Shown piece after piece: positions 17,689 to 26,320 of a stretch of DNA of 64,000 nucleotides. Both the position numbers and the translations under genes were made by a program. This DNA is from Arthrobacter sp. V1I9 (lineage in GTDB: Bacteria; Actinomycetota; Actinomycetes; Actinomycetales; Micrococcaceae). The notes beneath the pieces were generated by a model that saw only the letters and a list, made by a program, of their open reading frames with translations, did no database searches and was not told the origin of the DNA. Location of the stretch: NCBI RefSeq assembly GCF_030817075.1, contig NZ_JAUSYU010000001.1:2790001-2854000 (forward strand), in the 5' to 3' direction. How positions within the stretch are numbered: position 1 is the stretch's first letter; every line of letters starts with the position of its first letter.

Positions 17689-18368
17689 TACGCTCCTGAC
17701 TCTCCGTCAACGCGCTCCTGCTCAGGTATACCGCTCGTGCCATGCATCCATAGAACGACGTCGAGGATACGCAGCAAGGAGATACGTTCGAGACCGGCGG
17801 ACTTCTGCAAAATTCGCAAGCCATCGGTGAGGGCGGCATCGCCGGAAAGGGCCTGATGCCAGGCACGCCAAGTGCCGTCAGCATTCGGGAATCCTGTTAC
17901 CCGCCCGACCACTGAATCAAAAATTGGAAATACTCCGGGCCGTTTACGCGCCATGAGTTTGCTTGCAGTCGTCTGCCCTACGCCTTTGTGGTTTCGCAGC
18001 ATCCGCCAAAGCGCAATAGCCGCTGTACCCTCGCCGAAGAATTTGTCGTGATCCTCAAAAGGAATGTCCTCAAGATCTGTTGTTGGCACGTCAGCCAACA
18101 GAGCGGCGATCGCGTCTGCCTGTTCTCCGAGAACCCTGACAGACGCTGTAGCCGGTACGTGTATCGAAAGGCATGCCACAGCAACTATGTCATCAGCCGT
18201 GACCCTGTCCGCCACCGTGGCGGGAAGTCTATCAAAGTGGGAACCCGTGTAGGCGCGCCCTTCCCAAGCACCAAGCCCGTAATATTTCCGCAGGTAGTTC
18301 AAAGCGGTTTCATCAGGAATGGCTGCAAAAGCAGAAACAATACCGGATGCCGCACGTTCTTCTGTCAT
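17688..18368 (-). CDS. DUF6308-like protein with HhH-type motif
   Basis: 226 aa. The N-terminal part (NYLRKYYGLGAWEG, YTGSHFDRL, DDIVAVACLSIHVP) matches what I recall of the DUF6308 family. Residues about 125-144 read RNHKGVGQTTASKLMARKRP, a helix-hairpin-helix-like element (G-V-G core) that in many proteins grips the DNA backbone, followed by PGVFPIFDSVVGRVTG as in HhH-GPD-type folds. No catalytic residue is evident. It is coupled to the downstream possible nuclease by a TAATG junction. DNA binding is inferred; the family function is unknown. Confidence 0.7.
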   Translation of the reverse strand: MTEERAASGIVSAFAAIPDETALNYLRKYYGLGAWEGRAYTGSHFDRLPATVADRVTADDIVAVACLSIHVPATASVRVLGEQADAIAALLADVPTTDLEDIPFEDHDKFFGEGTAAIALWRMLRNHKGVGQTTASKLMARKRPGVFPIFDSVVGRVTGFPNADGTWRAWHQALSGDAALTDGLRILQKSAGLERISLLRILDVVLWMHGTSGIPEQERVDGESGA

Positions 18369-18463
18369 AAATAGCTTTGTCCCCCATCTGGTCGGTGATT
18401 TGGCGCCTCGTACTTACGCATATTGCATGCTAAGCCGGAAGGAGGTTAAAGGCATGCATGGCG

Positions 18464-18494
18464 AGGGCGCGCCCAGCAAAGCCGAGCGCGCCCT
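18464..18494. terminator. Hairpin downstream of amino-acid permease
   Basis: 9-bp arms AGGGCGCGC (18464-18472) and GCGCGCCCT (18486-18494) around a 13-nt loop, 41 bp beyond the stop of the minus-strand permease gene. A probable terminator; no strong T tract follows. Confidence 0.5.
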
Positions 18495-18535
18495 ACGCTT
18501 GCAAAGAATTCATGAAGTGGCTGGCAGCACCTGCG

Positions 18536-19948
18536 TCAGTCGATGAGCACCGGCTGCTTGTCACGGTCCGAAGTTTCAACGTGGCCCGCCACCTTCCCGC
18601 CTCGGTGGTTCAGCCAGTTGGCCACCGCCAGCAGCGCCACGAGTCCGAAGGTGCTCAGGAGCTGGGGACGGGAATCCTCGCCAATGAAGCCCACCGTGAA
18701 GATCGCCGCGAGGATCAGCAGGCCAAAGCACGTGAGCCACGGGAAGCCAGGCATCCTCAGGGGAAGCTCTGTCCCCTCGCGGTCGGCACGGAAGCGCAGC
18801 GCGAGCTGCGCGAGCAGTGCGGACGTCCACACCAGCAGGCAGGTCGAACCCACAATGTTCAGCAGGACGCCAAGGACCATCTCGGGGAACGCCAGCTCCA
18901 GCACAACGGTGACAACGCCGAAGGCAACGCTGGCCAGGACTGCAACCACCGGAACCCGGGCTTTGGATACGGAGGCAAGCAACCGTGGTGCTTCGCCCCG
19001 CTCGGCGAGGGAGTACGCCATCCGGGAGGCACCGTAAAGGTTGGCGTTGAGCGCGGAGAGCAGTGCCGCGACGGCGACCAGGGTGATGGCCGTGGCCGCA
19101 CCGGGCATGCCGGCGGCGTCCAGCACCGCGGCGAACGGGCTCTTCAGCCCCTCCGAACCAACCGGGACCACAGCCGCGATGATGAAGATGGCGCCGATGT
19201 AGAACACCAGGATGCGCCACAGCACCGTGCGGACTGCTTTCTTCACGCTCCGGGCCGGATCAGCTGTCTCAGCCGCCGCCACGGACACAATCTCGGTGCC
19301 GCCGAACGCAAACGCCACCACGAAGAGCGCCGTGGCAATACCAGCGAAACCGCTCGGCGCGAAGCCGTCACCCATGAAGTTCGACAGGCCCGGCGACTGG
19401 ACGCCCGGGAGCCAGCCGAAGAGCAGGGCAGCGCCCGCAGCCAGGAACGCGACGATTGCTGCCACCTTGAGCAGTGCAAACCAGAACTCGAACTCGCCGA
19501 AGTTCTTCACGCTCGTCAGGTTCACGGCGGTGAGCACCACGATGAACACGAAGGCCATCAGCCACACCGGAAGGGCCGGGAAGATGGTGGCCAGCAGGCC
19601 TGCCGCGCCGAGCGCCTCGGCCGCGATGACCACCACCAGCTGAATCCACCACAGCCAGCCCACGGTGGCACCGGCCACCGGCCCATAAGCCTTGGCGGTG
19701 TAGACGGAGAAGGCACCGCTGTCCGGGTTGGCCGCGGCCATCTCGCCGAGGGCCCACATCACCAGGATGATGAGGGTGCCGGCCACGAGGTAGGAAATCA
19801 GCACCGCCGGGCCGGCCGCCTGAATGCCCGCGCCGGAGCCGATGAACAGGCCCGCGCCGATGGCGCTTCCGAGCCCCATCATGGTGAGCTGCCGAGGTTT
19901 AAGGGCCGCGCCGAGCGCGCGCGCAGACGTCTTTGTCTGTTGTTCCAT
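18536..19948 (-). CDS. Amino-acid permease (AAT/APC family)
   Basis: 470 aa, ATG with AGAGGAATCCCC. About 12 membrane segments. The TM1 motif MMGLGSAIGAGLFIGSG is characteristic of the AAT branch of the APC superfamily (GabP, AroP, ProY relatives). VAFAFGGTEIVSVAAAET in TM6 and the Pro/Gly pattern agree. It imports an amino acid or GABA-like compound by proton symport. The next gene upstream is a HisC-like aminotransferase (broken) on the same strand, with an Lrp regulator divergent from that, suggesting an amino-acid uptake and breakdown set. Confidence 0.85.
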   Translation of the reverse strand: MEQQTKTSARALGAALKPRQLTMMGLGSAIGAGLFIGSGAGIQAAGPAVLISYLVAGTLIILVMWALGEMAAANPDSGAFSVYTAKAYGPVAGATVGWLWWIQLVVVIAAEALGAAGLLATIFPALPVWLMAFVFIVVLTAVNLTSVKNFGEFEFWFALLKVAAIVAFLAAGAALLFGWLPGVQSPGLSNFMGDGFAPSGFAGIATALFVVAFAFGGTEIVSVAAAETADPARSVKKAVRTVLWRILVFYIGAIFIIAAVVPVGSEGLKSPFAAVLDAAGMPGAATAITLVAVAALLSALNANLYGASRMAYSLAERGEAPRLLASVSKARVPVVAVLASVAFGVVTVVLELAFPEMVLGVLLNIVGSTCLLVWTSALLAQLALRFRADREGTELPLRMPGFPWLTCFGLLILAAIFTVGFIGEDSRPQLLSTFGLVALLAVANWLNHRGGKVAGHVETSDRDKQPVLID

Positions 19949-20001
19949 GGGGATTCCTCTAGATAGTAGGTGGAACGGAGTAATAAGGGATCAGAGAATG
20001 G

Positions 20002-21104
20002 TCAGGCTGTGTGGGCTTCGAGGAGCCGGAGCACGCGGTCGTTGGAGGCGGCATCGGCAACGGTGATCCGCACGCCGTCGCCCTGGTACGCCCGGACCAG
20101 GATGCCCGCGCCGTCGAACGCCTCCACGAGCCGCGCCCGGAGCTCCTCGTCGGCGCGGATCCACAGGAAATTGCCCTGGCTCGGCTGCAGGTTCCAGCCC
20201 TGGGCTGCCAGCTGCGCGGCCATCCGTGCGCGCTCCTGCTTCACGACGGCGACCCGCGACTCCATCTCCTCCCCCGCGTCCAGCGACGCGACGGCAGCCT
20301 TCTGGGCCAGCCCGCTCACCGAGAAGGGCAAAGCGGCCCGGCGCAGCCCCTCAGCAATGGCCGGCGCCGCGACCGCATATCCCACGCGCAGGCCGGCGAG
20401 TCCGTACGCCTTGGAGAAGGTGCGCAGAATGCAGAGTTCGGGTACCGGCGGTAGAGCTCCAAGGAATCGGGCCCGCTGCCTGCTTCGGCGTACTCCACGT
20501 AGGCCTCGTCGATCACCACGAGGATGTCGGAGCGAACAGCGCGCAGGAAGGCCTCGATGCGTTCGTGGCTGATCGGGACGCCCGTGGGATTGTTGGGAGA
20601 GCAGAGCAGGATCACCTTCGTACGCTCGGTGACGGCCGCGGCCATCGCATCAAGGTCGTGGCCCTCCAAGTGGTCCAGCGGAATGCGGACCGGCTGGGCG
20701 CCCGCCAGCTCCACCAGAATGGGGTACGCCTCGAAGGAGCGCCACGCGAAGACCACCTCATCCCCGGCGTCGCACAGCCCGGTGATGATCTGCTGCAGGA
20801 CGCCCACGCTGCCGGGCCCCACCGCGACCTCCCCCGCAGTGACGCCCAAGTGCAGGGCAAGCCGTTCGCGGAGTTCGACGGCGGCGCTGTCCGGGTAGCG
20901 GTTCATGGTGCCGGCCGCCTCGGCCACCGCAGCGGCGGCAGCGGGCAGCGGCTCGTAATGGCTTTCGTTGCTGGCGAGGGCCGCGATGTCCGCGCCGGCA
21001 CCCCGGCGGCCCGGGACGTAGGACGGAAGCCCGGCCACGGCGCCGCGAAGGGTGGGCAGCGCGGTGTCCGGCCTTGTCAGGAGTTGCTCAGGGGTCATGG
21101 GCAC
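20002..21104 (-). pseudogene. HisC-like/aromatic aminotransferase, frameshifted
   Basis: Two adjacent frames make one class-I/II PLP aminotransferase of about 365 aa. The first frame carries LASNESHYEPLP, YPDSAAVELRERLA, CSPNNPTGVPISHERI (PLP-ring Asn) and VVIDEAYVEYA (PLP Asp/Tyr), up to ELYRRYPN. The second frame then supplies RTFSKAYGLAGLRVGYA (catalytic Lys in FSKAYG) and the C-terminal domain with QGNFLWIR and GVRITV. One G is missing on the + strand near 20434-20437 (one C on the coding strand), which shifts the frame. ATG 21098 is an alternative start to GTG 21104. The family includes histidinol-phosphate and aromatic aminotransferases. It may be real decay or a base-call error; intact protein is not predicted as given. 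Confidence 0.8.
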
Positions 21105-21191
21105 CGATCATGGTTGTGACCCGGCCCACATAGCAAGATACTCTTTTGTGCTTGGGACTTCTGCTCAACTTTTAGTAGCTCTGGTGAAAAT

Positions 21192-21695
21192 ATGACCATA
21201 ACGAATGCGCGCACCCTCGATTCGCTCGACGGCCGGATCATCCTGGCCCTCGACAAGGACCCCGAAGCCAGCGCCCTGGCACTTTCCCGGACACTCGGCG
21301 TCGCACGCAACACCGTCCATGCCCGGCTGGCACGGCTGGAGCGCAGCGGCGCGCTCCGCTCCTTCAGCCGGCGGCTGGACCCCGCAGCGCTCGGCTATGA
21401 GCTCATGGCCTTCCTCTCCCTGGAAATCAGCCAGACGCGGTTCGGCTCCGTGGAGAGCGGCCTCGCAGCGATCCCGGAAGTCATCGAGGTGCACGCCACC
21501 ACCGGCGACGCGGACCTCATGGCCAAGGTGGTGGCCCGCGGCACCGCCGACCTTTACCGCATCACCAACCAGATCCTGGAAATCGACGGGATCCAGCGGA
21601 CCAGCACCGCCATCTCCGTCATGGAACTCATGCCGCCCCGGTACGACGGGCTCATCAGCCGCCTGTCCGAGCAGGAAGGCCGCCCCTCCGACTAG
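21192..21695 (+). CDS. Lrp/AsnC-family regulator
   Basis: 167 aa. The N-terminal helix-turn-helix (DSLDGRIILALDKDPEASAL, then LSRTLGVARNTVHARLARLE) and the C-terminal RAM/ACT-like domain (VIEVHATTGDADLMAKVVAR, ending ISVMELMPP) follow the Lrp pattern. Such proteins form octamers and sense amino acids. It is divergent from the aminotransferase and followed on the same strand by a TPP-dependent enzyme, so it probably regulates this amino-acid catabolic set. Confidence 0.85.
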   Translation: MTITNARTLDSLDGRIILALDKDPEASALALSRTLGVARNTVHARLARLERSGALRSFSRRLDPAALGYELMAFLSLEISQTRFGSVESGLAAIPEVIEVHATTGDADLMAKVVARGTADLYRITNQILEIDGIQRTSTAISVMELMPPRYDGLISRLSEQEGRPSD

Positions 21696-21815
21696 AAACA
21701 GGTTACGCCGGCCGCATCTTGGGCAGATTGTCACTTGCTGCTTCTTCTACTGCCAAAAGTCCCAGCAGTATCGAGCGGTATTGCAAACGTGAGACGCAGG
21801 CCACACGATTCCTGC

Positions 21816-23474
21816 ATGACTTCACTTACCGTCTCAGGCCGTGTGGCACAGGTTCTCAGCAGCTACCTCAGCGATGTCTTCGGCGTTATGGGCAACGGAA
21901 ACGTCTACTTCCTGGACGCCGCCGAAAAGCTGGGCCTCCGCTTCTCCCCCGTCCGGCACGAGGGCGCCGCCATCGCTGCGGCCGACGCCTACTACCGCAC
22001 GTCCGGACGTCTCGCAGCGGGCACGACCACGTATGGACCCGGCTACACCAACGCGCTCACGGCCCTGGCCGAGGCGGTCCAGGCGCAGATCCCGGTGGTG
22101 CTGGTCACCGGAGACGCTCCGACCAGCGGTGCCCGGCCCCAGGACGTGGACCAAGCGGCCATCGCCACCGGCCTGGGCGCGGCCACCTTCACTGTCACCC
22201 GCGACGCCGCCGGCTCCATCACCCGGCAGGCGGTGGAGTACGCACTCACCCAGCGGACCGCCGTCGTGATTGCCATTCCCTACGACCTCGCGGCCCTCGA
22301 GGCTGAGGACGAGGAACTTTCCTCGCCCCTGGCTGCAAAGGTGGCGGACGACGGCGGCACTGATCTTGGACACGTGGCCCGCCTTATCGCCGAGGCCAGG
22401 CGGCCGCTGATCCTCGCCGGCCGCGGTGCGCACCTCGCCGGAGCCGGCCCGGAGCTCCGCGAACTCGCCGACCGGCTCGGCGCATTGACCGCCGGAACCG
22501 CCCTCGCGCTCAACCTCCTCAATGGCGAGGGGTATCTGGGCGTGGCGGGCGGTTTCGGCACTGACACCGCGGCCGAGCTCATGGGCGAGGCCGACGTGGT
22601 CCTTGTGGCCGGGGCGAGCCTGAGCCCCTTCACCATGCGCTTCGGGCACCTGCTCAGCCCGGACAGCACCGTCATCCAGATCGACACCGCCCTGCAGCCC
22701 ACGAATGCCCGGGTGGACCTGTTCGTCCGCGCGGACGCCAAGTCCGCGGCGGGGCGCCTCCTCCGGATGCTGGACGGCGGACATTCGGGAGAAGCGTGGC
22801 GCGCGGAAGCCCGCAAGCGCGTGGCGGAAGGACCGGCTCACCACCCAGGGTCCGACGAAACCATTGACGGCAGGCTGGACCCGCGTTCTCTCGCCACGGC
22901 ATTGGATGCCGTGCTGCCCGAGCGCCGCACGGTGGTCCAGGACGGCGGGCACTTCATCGGCTGGGCACCCATGTACTGGAACATCCCCCGGCCGCAGGAC
23001 CTGGTGATGGTGGGGACCGCCTTCCAGTCCATCGGCCTGGGACTGGCGAGCGCCGTCGGGGCAGCCCGCGCGCTGGAGGACGGCCGCACCCTGGTGCTGG
23101 CCTCCGGCGACGGTGGTTTCCTGATGGGCCTGTCCGACCTCGAATCGCTGATCGGTGCGGCGAGCAGCGCCGTCGTCGTGATCTACAACGATGCCGCCTA
23201 CGGGGCCGAGATTCACCAGTACAGTTCCCGGGGCCTGACAGAAAAACCGATGCTGATTCCCGAGGTGGACTTCAGCGGCATTGCCCGCGCGCTCGGTGCC
23301 GAGTCCGCGATCATCCGTTCCCTGTCAGATCTCGCCGCGCTTCAAGACTGGATCGACGCCGGCGCCACGGGAACCTTCGTTGCCGACTGCCGGATCACGT
23401 CCACCGTCCGGGCCCCGTGGCTGAGCGAGTGGATGGCGTCCTCGCAGGCAGCGAAGGCGGCCGTAGTGGGCTAA
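21816..23474 (+). CDS. TPP-dependent enzyme (acetolactate synthase-like)
   Basis: 552 aa from ATG 21816. Three-domain TPP fold: the N-terminal PYR domain with RHEGAAIAAADAYY (cofactor-activating Glu about 48) and YGPGYTNALTALAEA; a middle domain with PLILAGRGAHLAGAG; and the PP domain with ASGDGGFLMGLSDLE and YNDAAYG (about 430-458), the GDG...N signature for Mg-TPP. Relatives include acetolactate synthase, 2-oxo-acid decarboxylases and benzoylformate decarboxylase. The neighbouring permease, aminotransferase and Lrp gene suggest decarboxylation of a 2-oxo acid from an amino acid, but the substrate is not determined. It ends normally; a decayed copy of its 3' part lies near 39.4 kb. Confidence 0.85.
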   Translation: MTSLTVSGRVAQVLSSYLSDVFGVMGNGNVYFLDAAEKLGLRFSPVRHEGAAIAAADAYYRTSGRLAAGTTTYGPGYTNALTALAEAVQAQIPVVLVTGDAPTSGARPQDVDQAAIATGLGAATFTVTRDAAGSITRQAVEYALTQRTAVVIAIPYDLAALEAEDEELSSPLAAKVADDGGTDLGHVARLIAEARRPLILAGRGAHLAGAGPELRELADRLGALTAGTALALNLLNGEGYLGVAGGFGTDTAAELMGEADVVLVAGASLSPFTMRFGHLLSPDSTVIQIDTALQPTNARVDLFVRADAKSAAGRLLRMLDGGHSGEAWRAEARKRVAEGPAHHPGSDETIDGRLDPRSLATALDAVLPERRTVVQDGGHFIGWAPMYWNIPRPQDLVMVGTAFQSIGLGLASAVGAARALEDGRTLVLASGDGGFLMGLSDLESLIGAASSAVVVIYNDAAYGAEIHQYSSRGLTEKPMLIPEVDFSGIARALGAESAIIRSLSDLAALQDWIDAGATGTFVADCRITSTVRAPWLSEWMASSQAAKAAVVG

Positions 23475-23530
23475 ACACTCGGGCTATTGTTCCCGCGAGA
23501 CCATCAGTTGGCCTTCCAGTCGGTGGCGAG

Positions 23531-23767
23531 ATGAAGTCACAAAGCAAGCGATACAAACAAAACTATGCGTCTATAAGCCCCCGAACGGGACGAGCCAGCA
23601 TAGTAGGGGAGGTAACGAAGCGAGAAAGTGTAATCCTCATTGTTCAGGGAACGGAGTATCAAGAATGGTCCGACGGCGACGTGCGGTTCCCCCCGGAGCA
23701 GCCGCCTCTAAGCGCTCCAGTGCTGAAGGAGAGCTGTTATCCACTCCGGCTCCGCACAATACAGTGA
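23531..23767 (+). CDS. Possible small ORF overlapping the hydrolase gene start
   Basis: 78 codons from ATG 23531 with GGCGAG just upstream. The product (EVTKRESVILIVQGTEYQEW inside) has no recognised domain, and its last third overlaps the next gene in another frame. Base composition matches the A/T-richer block that follows. It could be a leader ORF or a chance frame. Confidence 0.25.
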   Translation: MKSQSKRYKQNYASISPRTGRASIVGEVTKRESVILIVQGTEYQEWSDGDVRFPPEQPPLSAPVLKESCYPLRLRTIQ

Positions 23768-25869
23768 GAAGCGCTCCCACGCGCCAGCGAAACATATACC
23801 TCCTCTACGTCCACGGAATTGGGGCTGATCCCGAAATCAGCTACGTCAGCCGCACGTTGCCCATGTTGACCGGCGCGATAAACGATGTGCTGGGAGGAGA
23901 CTGGGAGGCAACCACGTGCCAGACTGGGTGCCCCCACGGGGCGCCCATCGGTCATCGACACATGCAGGCGGTTCCCGGCGCAAGCCGCGTGAACCTTACT
24001 ATTGATGCCCTCCACTGGCGCGACAGAGTCCCACGAGTATCGCGCTTTCGAGTTTCCTGGTGGGTCTTTCGGGCAACGTTAGCTCTAAGCCTGCTTTATC
24101 TCATAATGCCCTTCGCTAGGGCGCAGCGTGTTCTCAAGTGGTTTGAAGGCTTGGGCACCCGCCGCAAGGCAGTCGTGGCATTCCTCGCATATCTATTACT
24201 TATGGTCTTGATTCCGCTGGTCAGCATTTGGATCGCTATCCTTGTCCTACGCTCAGTGCTGATAATCCTCGCAGGTGTGATGGCCATGGTTGCATTGATG
24301 GTCTCCGGGAAGGTCAAGCTTGCAAGCGATGCCTTGGCGTGGTGCTCCGATGAAACATTTAGGGAGACCGTAATCAAGGATTGCGAGCGACGAGTCGCTC
24401 GGGCGAACGCCGATGCGACAATATTGGTCGGTCACTCCCAGGGCGGCTCAATTCTTACCGAGATGGTCCGCAATCAAACAAAACCGCGTAAGAACCAGAG
24501 CCTTATTACACTCGGTAGTGGACAAGCAATCCTTGCGACTCTCTACGAGGCGCGAAGTCATCCTATGCTGATTTGGCTGACCGCAATCGGTGCTGCCCTA
24601 ACCATGTTCTTATTGTTCTTCGGCCTTCTGCTTGCGCCAAGCCAATTGGCACTACGCGGGTTGATCTGGATGGGGACAGCAGTCAGTGCGGTAGTGCAAA
24701 ACCTCTGGGCATGGCCCCTCGCAGACGCCTTTAGGGTCGACACTACATACCGGGCCCTTGCCGATCAAACGAGGCTATTCGCGGACGACAATTTTCGAGG
24801 GGCGATCGTATCTTTGACGGAGCCGCAACTTATCCCACCTATCGAAATCCTCCTACCGATCGCCTTGTACAACGGTCTCCTTTATCTGCTGATCGTGCTA
24901 GTGGTGGTTCCAACGGGCCGGGCCATTATGGAACGCACACGCGCCAACGTGGAGGGGCGGGACCTAAGTGCCAACCGCGATCTGGTTTCCAAACCCCTTG
25001 AGGTTATGGGGCTCCCCACTCGTGTTGTGCGCATAGAGCAGACGGGCCGGCTCATGCTCGACCACACCTCGTACTTACAAAATCGGGTTTCGGTGATGCC
25101 AGTAATTGCGCGGCAAATTGATAACTTTGCGCGCCGACATCCTGCACCATCTATCGATATTCTCGATGCCGACTACGAACACAGACAGCAGCTTTGGGTC
25201 CTCCGACCCTTCCAATGGTTATTTGGACTTTCCCTGGTACTGAATCTCTCATTCGCTAGCCCCAGACTTGCAATAGCCAGCGCCATCAACTTCGTCGCCT
25301 TTTGCGTCATTTCTTCGCTCTCATTGGTGTATGCACGACACCTGCTCTTCCGAAATTCAGCATTAGGGCCAACGTCAGAGGAGGCATTCCTCGCCAAGAG
25401 TGGCCGTGCGCGCCGTGCCCGCAAGAGTTGGCGGCGAGCCCTCGTTCTGCTGGTGTTTGCAGTTCCCCAAGCCGGATCTCTCATAACGCCATATCAAGGC
25501 ACATGGGAGTCCTGGGCGGCACCGGCGGAGGCGGCCTCGCTTGCGTCGGCGGTCCCAGCGGGTACTGGTGCCTTCTTTACGCTCACGTTCAGCGCTCTCC
25601 TGTTTGTCCGCGGTTCGCAGATTGCAAAACCCGTAAGCGTGATGGCGCTCTGTCTTTCAGCACAGGTTGTGCTGCTGATGGGTACGCCGATGGCCTTCTG
25701 GATCGCCGCCCTCCACTTCGTTCCTTTAATTTGGACTTGTTGGCCCCACCACCGAACTTTTGAGCGGGGTGCAGGTGAAGATGTTCACGCAACCTCAAGT
25801 CCGCAAGAAATGGCCGAACAGCACCAAGCGGGCTCAAGGGCCTTCCCACAGTCGGAGACGGTGCGATAA
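23665..25869 (+). CDS. Multi-pass membrane alpha/beta hydrolase-like protein
   Basis: 734 aa. A hydrolase core is split by membrane segments: LLYVHGIG (oxyanion strand, about 46-53) and LVGHSQGGSILTE (nucleophile elbow, Ser about 257). Between them are two or three hydrophobic helices (about 133-215). After the elbow come four or more further helices up to about residue 700, and a polar C-terminal tail. This is unlike soluble lipases, which lack such insertions. The codon use (ATA, CTA, TTA, AGG) is unlike neighbouring genes and suggests transfer. The only in-frame ATG before the domain is 23665. No neighbour indicates a pathway. Membrane-lipid or signal hydrolysis, or an abortive-infection role, are possibilities only. 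Confidence 0.65.
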   Translation: MVRRRRAVPPGAAASKRSSAEGELLSTPAPHNTVRSAPTRQRNIYLLYVHGIGADPEISYVSRTLPMLTGAINDVLGGDWEATTCQTGCPHGAPIGHRHMQAVPGASRVNLTIDALHWRDRVPRVSRFRVSWWVFRATLALSLLYLIMPFARAQRVLKWFEGLGTRRKAVVAFLAYLLLMVLIPLVSIWIAILVLRSVLIILAGVMAMVALMVSGKVKLASDALAWCSDETFRETVIKDCERRVARANADATILVGHSQGGSILTEMVRNQTKPRKNQSLITLGSGQAILATLYEARSHPMLIWLTAIGAALTMFLLFFGLLLAPSQLALRGLIWMGTAVSAVVQNLWAWPLADAFRVDTTYRALADQTRLFADDNFRGAIVSLTEPQLIPPIEILLPIALYNGLLYLLIVLVVVPTGRAIMERTRANVEGRDLSANRDLVSKPLEVMGLPTRVVRIEQTGRLMLDHTSYLQNRVSVMPVIARQIDNFARRHPAPSIDILDADYEHRQQLWVLRPFQWLFGLSLVLNLSFASPRLAIASAINFVAFCVISSLSLVYARHLLFRNSALGPTSEEAFLAKSGRARRARKSWRRALVLLVFAVPQAGSLITPYQGTWESWAAPAEAASLASAVPAGTGAFFTLTFSALLFVRGSQIAKPVSVMALCLSAQVVLLMGTPMAFWIAALHFVPLIWTCWPHHRTFERGAGEDVHATSSPQEMAEQHQAGSRAFPQSETVR

Positions 25870-26098
25870 GCTGCCCCGTTTCCTGAATACTCTTGCGTTC
25901 GCGGTCGCGGCAGCGGTCGACGTCGCGGGGTAGCTAACCGCTGCCGGGGAAGGAACTCAACCAGGCAGGGCGTCCTGTCCAGCCGTAGGGGCTGACAACG
26001 ACGGCCCCGGCTGCCTAACGTCGGTCACTTTGCGTAGGATCGCTCATCGGAGCACCGCCGCCCAAGGTCGAAGTCGCGCTTTTCTGCAGGGCGATTAG
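25870..26098. other. Intergenic spacer
   Basis: With the microprotein gene at 26099-26224 and the hairpin at 26267-26304, this is part of a 450-bp gap between larger genes. The part before 26099 shows a GC-rich, imperfectly repeated stretch (GCTGCC/GGCAGC elements) but no convincing ORF, tRNA or promoter. Confidence 0.4.
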
Positions 26099-26224
26099 TT
26101 AGTCATCAGGTTCATCGGCCCGAGCCTCACAATCATCTGCACCCGGTTTGTCGTGAACCTTTTTCGGGATTTTACCCTCAACGTCAGCGGGCACGGGAGG
26201 GTCCTTCTCATCATCAGTAGACAT
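26099..26224 (-). CDS. Acidic 41-aa microprotein
   Basis: An ORF of 41 residues begins MSTDDEKDPPVPADVEGK and ends in DEPDD before TAA. It is very acidic, Pro-containing and lacks hydrophobic stretches, so it is probably soluble or disordered. Reading-frame composition fits the genome and there is no competing gene. The Shine-Dalgarno sequence is weak. It lies upstream of no same-strand partner; the hairpin at 26267 separates it from the DJ-1-type gene. Confidence 0.45.
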   Translation of the reverse strand: MSTDDEKDPPVPADVEGKIPKKVHDKPGADDCEARADEPDD

Positions 26225-26266
26225 AGGCCAAGCCTAAGCTGCACTCATTAGCCCCGCATGGACAAC

Positions 26267-26304
26267 AACTGACGGCCGCCCCGGTACCGGGGTGGCCGTC
26301 AGTT
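26267..26304. terminator. Strong hairpin after the DJ-1/PfpI gene
   Basis: Inverted repeat with arms AACTGACGGCC/GGCCGTCAGTT, one mismatch, and an inner CCCCGG-TA-CCGGGG palindrome, 16 nt beyond the stop of the minus-strand gene. A run rich in T (GTTGTTGT) follows on that strand. A probable intrinsic terminator. Confidence 0.75.
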
Positions 26305-26320
26305 TCAGTGCCCTGCCGGG

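Noticed and set aside
18458..19966. 502-codon + strand frame
   Set aside because: Antisense to the amino-acid permease; no recognisable domain.
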